A DNA stretch of 35,736 nt from NCBI GenBank assembly GCA_938002085.1, contig CALLAT010000093.1, positions 1-35,736 on the forward strand, read 5' to 3'. The translations under genes and the position numbers were made by a program. The stretch's first letter is position 1. Each line of letters starts with the position of its first letter. This DNA is from an uncultured Pseudanabaenaceae cyanobacterium (GTDB taxonomy: Bacteria; Cyanobacteriota; Cyanobacteriia; PCC-9006; JAAUQQ01). This document shows, in pieces, positions 33,318 to 35,736 of this stretch. The notes beneath the pieces were generated by a model that ran no database searches, was not told the DNA's origin, and was given only the letters and a program-made list of their open reading frames with translations.

Positions 33318-33575
33318 TTAGTTTTTGGTCTGGTCTGATTTTGAGCTGAGCTTGCGTTGCTTGCTTTTGCGGCTAGGAGGCGCTGCGGGTGGCAGGGCGG
33401 GGAAGAGCAGGGCGCGGCTGGCGGCTTTGTAGGTGTCGAGGAGGACTTGGTGGGTGCGGGCTTGGTGGGGGGTAAGTTGGGTTTTGCGGTTGAGGTGGCC
33501 GATGTAGATTGCGCTGGTGAGGGCGAAACTGATAGCGGCAATCTGGGTGGTGGTAGTGAGGCGGTTGGTTTTCAT
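33318..33575 (-). CDS. small single-membrane-helix protein (hypothetical)
   Basis: An 85-residue protein from ATG 33575; upstream starts at 33584 (MLNMKTN) or 33632 are possible. One hydrophobic helix (TQIAAISFALTSAIYIGHL, about 8-26) is followed by a polar stretch and a basic Pro/Ser/Lys-rich tail. No family recognised. AAGG lies a few bases before the 33584 ATG. It is divergent from the HTH-NACHT gene and shares the palindromic control region with it, so a functional link is conceivable. Moderate doubt remains that it is coding. Confidence 0.45.
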   Translation of the reverse strand: MKTNRLTTTTQIAAISFALTSAIYIGHLNRKTQLTPHQARTHQVLLDTYKAASRALLFPALPPAAPPSRKSKQRKLSSKSDQTKN

Positions 33576-33661
33576 GTTTAACATTGACCTTGAATTCGAT
33601 GTCTTTACGATGCGCTCGAATTGCTGAGCCATGGTCCAGGTCTAGGTTTGGCTTGCTGTTA

Positions 33662-33679
33662 ATTGTCAACTTTGACAAT
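33662..33679. promoter_or_regulatory. perfect 18-bp palindrome with back-to-back -35-like boxes
   Basis: ATTGTCAA-CT-TTGACAAT is an 8-2-8 perfect palindrome. It contains TTGACA on each strand, pointing outward toward the NACHT gene and the small membrane-protein gene. On the plus strand TAGGTA (33694-33699) is a weak -10 at 16 bp spacing; on the minus strand the -10 is also weak. It lies 27 bp before the NACHT ATG. Its symmetry suits a dimeric HTH repressor, possibly the HTH-NACHT protein itself. Confidence 0.55.
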
Positions 33680-33706
33680 ATGGACAGAGGTTCTAGGTAG
33701 GCGGTT

Positions 33707-35644
33707 ATGGCAAGGCGCACACTCCAGGCTTCTGAGTCCGGCATTCAGGCAATTAAGGCGGCGCTGAAGCAGCAGAAGCGATCGCAGGAGTATCTGGCTG
33801 TGGCTGTGGGCTGCTCTCGCCAGACGATTTGGAGTTTGCTGCAAGGTAATGCGGTGGATTGCGAGACGCTGATGGCGGTGTGTAAGGAATTAGGGCTGGA
33901 TTGGCAGGCGGTGACTGTTACTGAATCGGAACCGCAGACCTATCAGCTGGATGAGTTGGTGCGGGAGGTGCGGGGGCAGGCGAAGCGGTATATCGATGAA
34001 TATTGCAGCACGATGCGGGTGCTGAATATGACGCAGAAGATTGAGCTGAGTGAGATTTATACGAGTGTCAATATTTTGCAGAAGCTGACGCGATCGCGGC
34101 AGTGGCGGTTTGATGAGCTGCTGGAGCTAAGCCGGGATATGTTTGAGCTGTTGGCGCGGGGGGAAATTGTGAAACGAGGGGTGCCGGGACTGAAGGCAGT
34201 GCAGGAGCACTCTAAGCTGATGGTGTTTGGCAAACCGGGGGCGGGGAAGACAACGTTTTTGAAGTTTGTGGCGCTGCAATGTTCGGCGGGGCAGCTGTTT
34301 CCAAAGCTGATTCCGTTGTTTGTGCCGCTGAAGGAGTGGGCGGAGGCAGAGGGCAGTCCTGGGCTGTTGCAGCATTTGATTAATCTGTTTGCCAGCTATG
34401 GCATTGCGCCGAATGCTCAGGTGAAGCAAGGTTTTTTTAATTTTCTGATGAATCAAGATCAGGAGTCGGCGCAGAAGTGTGTCAATCTGACGGCTGTAGA
34501 AAAGGTTCTACGGAGCGGGCGCATTTTGCTGCTGCTAGATGGCTTAGATGAGGTTAGGGAAGCGAATACAAAGCACGTGATTCGGGAGATTGAGGCGTTT
34601 ACGCGGCAGTTTTCAAAAAATCGTTGTGTGGTGACCTGTCGGATTGCGGCAAAGGATTATGTGTTTGAGCAGTTTACGGAGGTGGAGGTTGCCGATTTTG
34701 ATACTAGACAGGTAAAGGCATTTATTGGTAACTGGTTCAAAATAAAGCAGCAGCCCCAAGTAGCGGAGCGATTGAAAGAGCAGCTAGAAAGTAACCAACC
34801 GATGCGGGAGCTGGCCTATAGCCCAATTTTACTAACGCTGCTTTGTTTGGTATTTGAGGAGTTGGGAGAGCTGTCGCCGAATCGGACGGAGTTGTATAAG
34901 CGCGGTTTGGATTTGCTGCTGAGCCGCTGGGATGCGACGCGGGGAATTGAGCGGGATCAGGTCTATCGGCGGCTGTCACTGCGAGCGAAGGAAGAGATGC
35001 TGAGCGAGATTGCGTTCGGTTATTTTGAACGGGGTGAATACTTCTTTCGACAAGAGTCAGTGACGGAGGCAGTTATTGCGAGTCTTTATGACTTGCCTGG
35101 TGCTGATGATTCAGAAGATTTAAGAGTCACTGCAAAGGTAGTGCTAAAGGCCATTGAAGCCCAACATGGTTTGTTGGTAGAGCGAGCCAGTGGTATTTAT
35201 TCCTTTTCTCATTTGACCTTTCAGGAATATCTGACGGCTCGGTGGATTAGAGAGTTTCGACAGGACTTGATGCTTGAACAGTTGGCTGAGCACTTATACG
35301 AGCCTCAGTGGAGAGAAGTTTTCTTGCTGATTATAGGAATGCTCAATCGTGAGGGAGCTAATCAGCTTCTGTCACTGATACAGAGAGGCATTGAGGAACT
35401 GGTTGCAGATGATGATAAGATTCAGGCGTTTTTTGTCTGGTTACGAAGTAAAACTGAAGCGGTAGAAACTTTATACAAAGTAGTGGTGACCAGGGGATTT
35501 TTCACTTATGTGAGCAGTCATTCCCTCGCGGTCGCGGTTTCTCTTGCTGGCGAGGGCAACCGTGACCGCGACCTTGCCCGCGCCAGTGACTTTGCCGGCA
35601 CTGTCCAGCTAGAGAGTGAGAGCTATAATATAGAGCTACTCTAG
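33707..35644 (+). CDS. HTH-NACHT STAND NTPase, probably C-terminally truncated
   Basis: A 645-residue protein. An XRE-like helix-turn-helix (about 24-66; QEYLAVAVGCSRQTIWSLLQG) is followed by a linker typical of cyanobacterial NACHT proteins (STMRVLNMTQKIELSEIYTSVNIL). The NACHT ATPase has Walker A FGKPGAGKTT (K181), Walker B ILLLLDGLDEV (D278, D281, E282), the VVTCRIAAK sensor and SPILLTLLCLVF. A helical region (SFSHLTFQEYLTARWI, about 505-520) and the start of a C-terminal region follow. Related proteins, as I recall them, continue with long Arg/Asp/Leu/Ala-rich repeats; here only NRDRDLARASDF remains before a stop. A transposase-like ORF begins 11 bp later, so truncation by an insertion is likely. 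AGG about eight bases upstream supports ATG 33707. A defence or conflict role is inferred. Confidence 0.9.
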   Translation: MARRTLQASESGIQAIKAALKQQKRSQEYLAVAVGCSRQTIWSLLQGNAVDCETLMAVCKELGLDWQAVTVTESEPQTYQLDELVREVRGQAKRYIDEYCSTMRVLNMTQKIELSEIYTSVNILQKLTRSRQWRFDELLELSRDMFELLARGEIVKRGVPGLKAVQEHSKLMVFGKPGAGKTTFLKFVALQCSAGQLFPKLIPLFVPLKEWAEAEGSPGLLQHLINLFASYGIAPNAQVKQGFFNFLMNQDQESAQKCVNLTAVEKVLRSGRILLLLDGLDEVREANTKHVIREIEAFTRQFSKNRCVVTCRIAAKDYVFEQFTEVEVADFDTRQVKAFIGNWFKIKQQPQVAERLKEQLESNQPMRELAYSPILLTLLCLVFEELGELSPNRTELYKRGLDLLLSRWDATRGIERDQVYRRLSLRAKEEMLSEIAFGYFERGEYFFRQESVTEAVIASLYDLPGADDSEDLRVTAKVVLKAIEAQHGLLVERASGIYSFSHLTFQEYLTARWIREFRQDLMLEQLAEHLYEPQWREVFLLIIGMLNREGANQLLSLIQRGIEELVADDDKIQAFFVWLRSKTEAVETLYKVVVTRGFFTYVSSHSLAVAVSLAGEGNRDRDLARASDFAGTVQLESESYNIELL

Positions 35645-35655
35645 GTTTGGCAGAT

Positions 35656-35736
35656 ATGACTTGTCTCTATTGTGTAAGCGAAGCCATCGTCAAGAACGGT
35701 ACTAAAACCTTGAAGACAGGGCAGGTGCGACAGGGT
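35656..35736 (+). mobile_element. 5' end of a putative IS transposase (zinc-ribbon N-terminus), cut by window edge
   Basis: From ATG 35656 the frame is open to the window end and encodes 27 residues beginning MTCLYCVSEAIVKNG. The C-x2-C pair followed by IVKNG and a GQVRQG segment is like the N-terminal zinc ribbon of IS1/InsA-type transposases (pattern match from memory). The catalytic domain and the element ends lie outside or are not identifiable, so the left boundary is unknown and probably within about 35600-35655. Confidence 0.5.

Noticed and set aside
33254-33541. N-terminal extension of the second Uma2 gene
   Set aside because: The added residues are Ser/Pro/Thr-rich and not family-like. 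Uma2 homology begins at the ATG at 33253.

Overview
The window looks like chromosomal DNA of a cyanobacterium. The evidence is the many HIP1-type GCGATCGC octamers in and between genes (for example near 3990, 9005 and 30860) and families typical of cyanobacteria: a CHASE2 Ser/Thr kinase, a TPR-CHAT protein, a haemagglutination-activity exoprotein, a vMAP/NB-ARC/WD40 STAND protein, an HTH-NACHT protein, Uma2 proteins, a multi-GAF hybrid histidine kinase and a bacterial phytochelatin-synthase homologue. I cannot name the species. I saw no rRNA, tRNA or CRISPR array.

Layout. 1-1280: a broken DUF4041/GIY-YIG (T5orf172) gene. 1293-3492 (minus): yebC, then a Uma2-family protein and a SAM methyltransferase whose stop and start codons overlap. 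3713-17843: a cell-surface cluster. On the plus strand it has a CHASE2 membrane Ser/Thr kinase, an exported FecR-domain protein with a long GGDD repeat, and an outer-membrane beta-barrel protein with an acidic linker. Converging on these, on the minus strand, is a two-gene unit: a haemagglutinin-type exoprotein overlapping an exported TPR-CHAT (caspase-like) protein. Divergent from that unit is a membrane pseudokinase. 18004-22317 (minus): a 1437-residue hybrid histidine kinase with N-terminal CBS domains. 22660-23406: an exported phytochelatin-synthase-like peptidase.

23407-26155 is an A+T-rich, gene-poor stretch. It holds an unrecognised 157-residue ORF, a LuxI/FeeM-like GNAT acyltransferase, and two long non-coding spacers with strong inverted repeats. 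26156-29752 (minus) is a STAND NTPase with 14 WD40 blades. 29813-33575 holds tlyA, a nitroreductase, an HpnA-like epimerase, a second Uma2 protein and a small membrane protein. 33707-35644 is an HTH-NACHT protein that appears shortened at its C-terminus, and the first codons of a transposase-like zinc-ribbon protein follow at once and run off the end.

How they may work together (inference). The 3.7-17.8 kb cluster combines an extracytoplasmic sensor kinase, exported FecR and barrel proteins, a large secreted beta-helix protein and a caspase-like protease that appears to be exported. That suggests regulated assembly or processing of a surface structure. The STAND and NACHT proteins fit conflict or defence signalling. 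The leads I rate highest are the exported CHAT/exoprotein pair with the sensor genes around it, the GGDD-repeat FecR protein, the LuxI-like acyltransferase with a 15-bp perfect inverted repeat upstream, and the perfect palindrome with back-to-back -35-like boxes in front of the HTH-NACHT gene.
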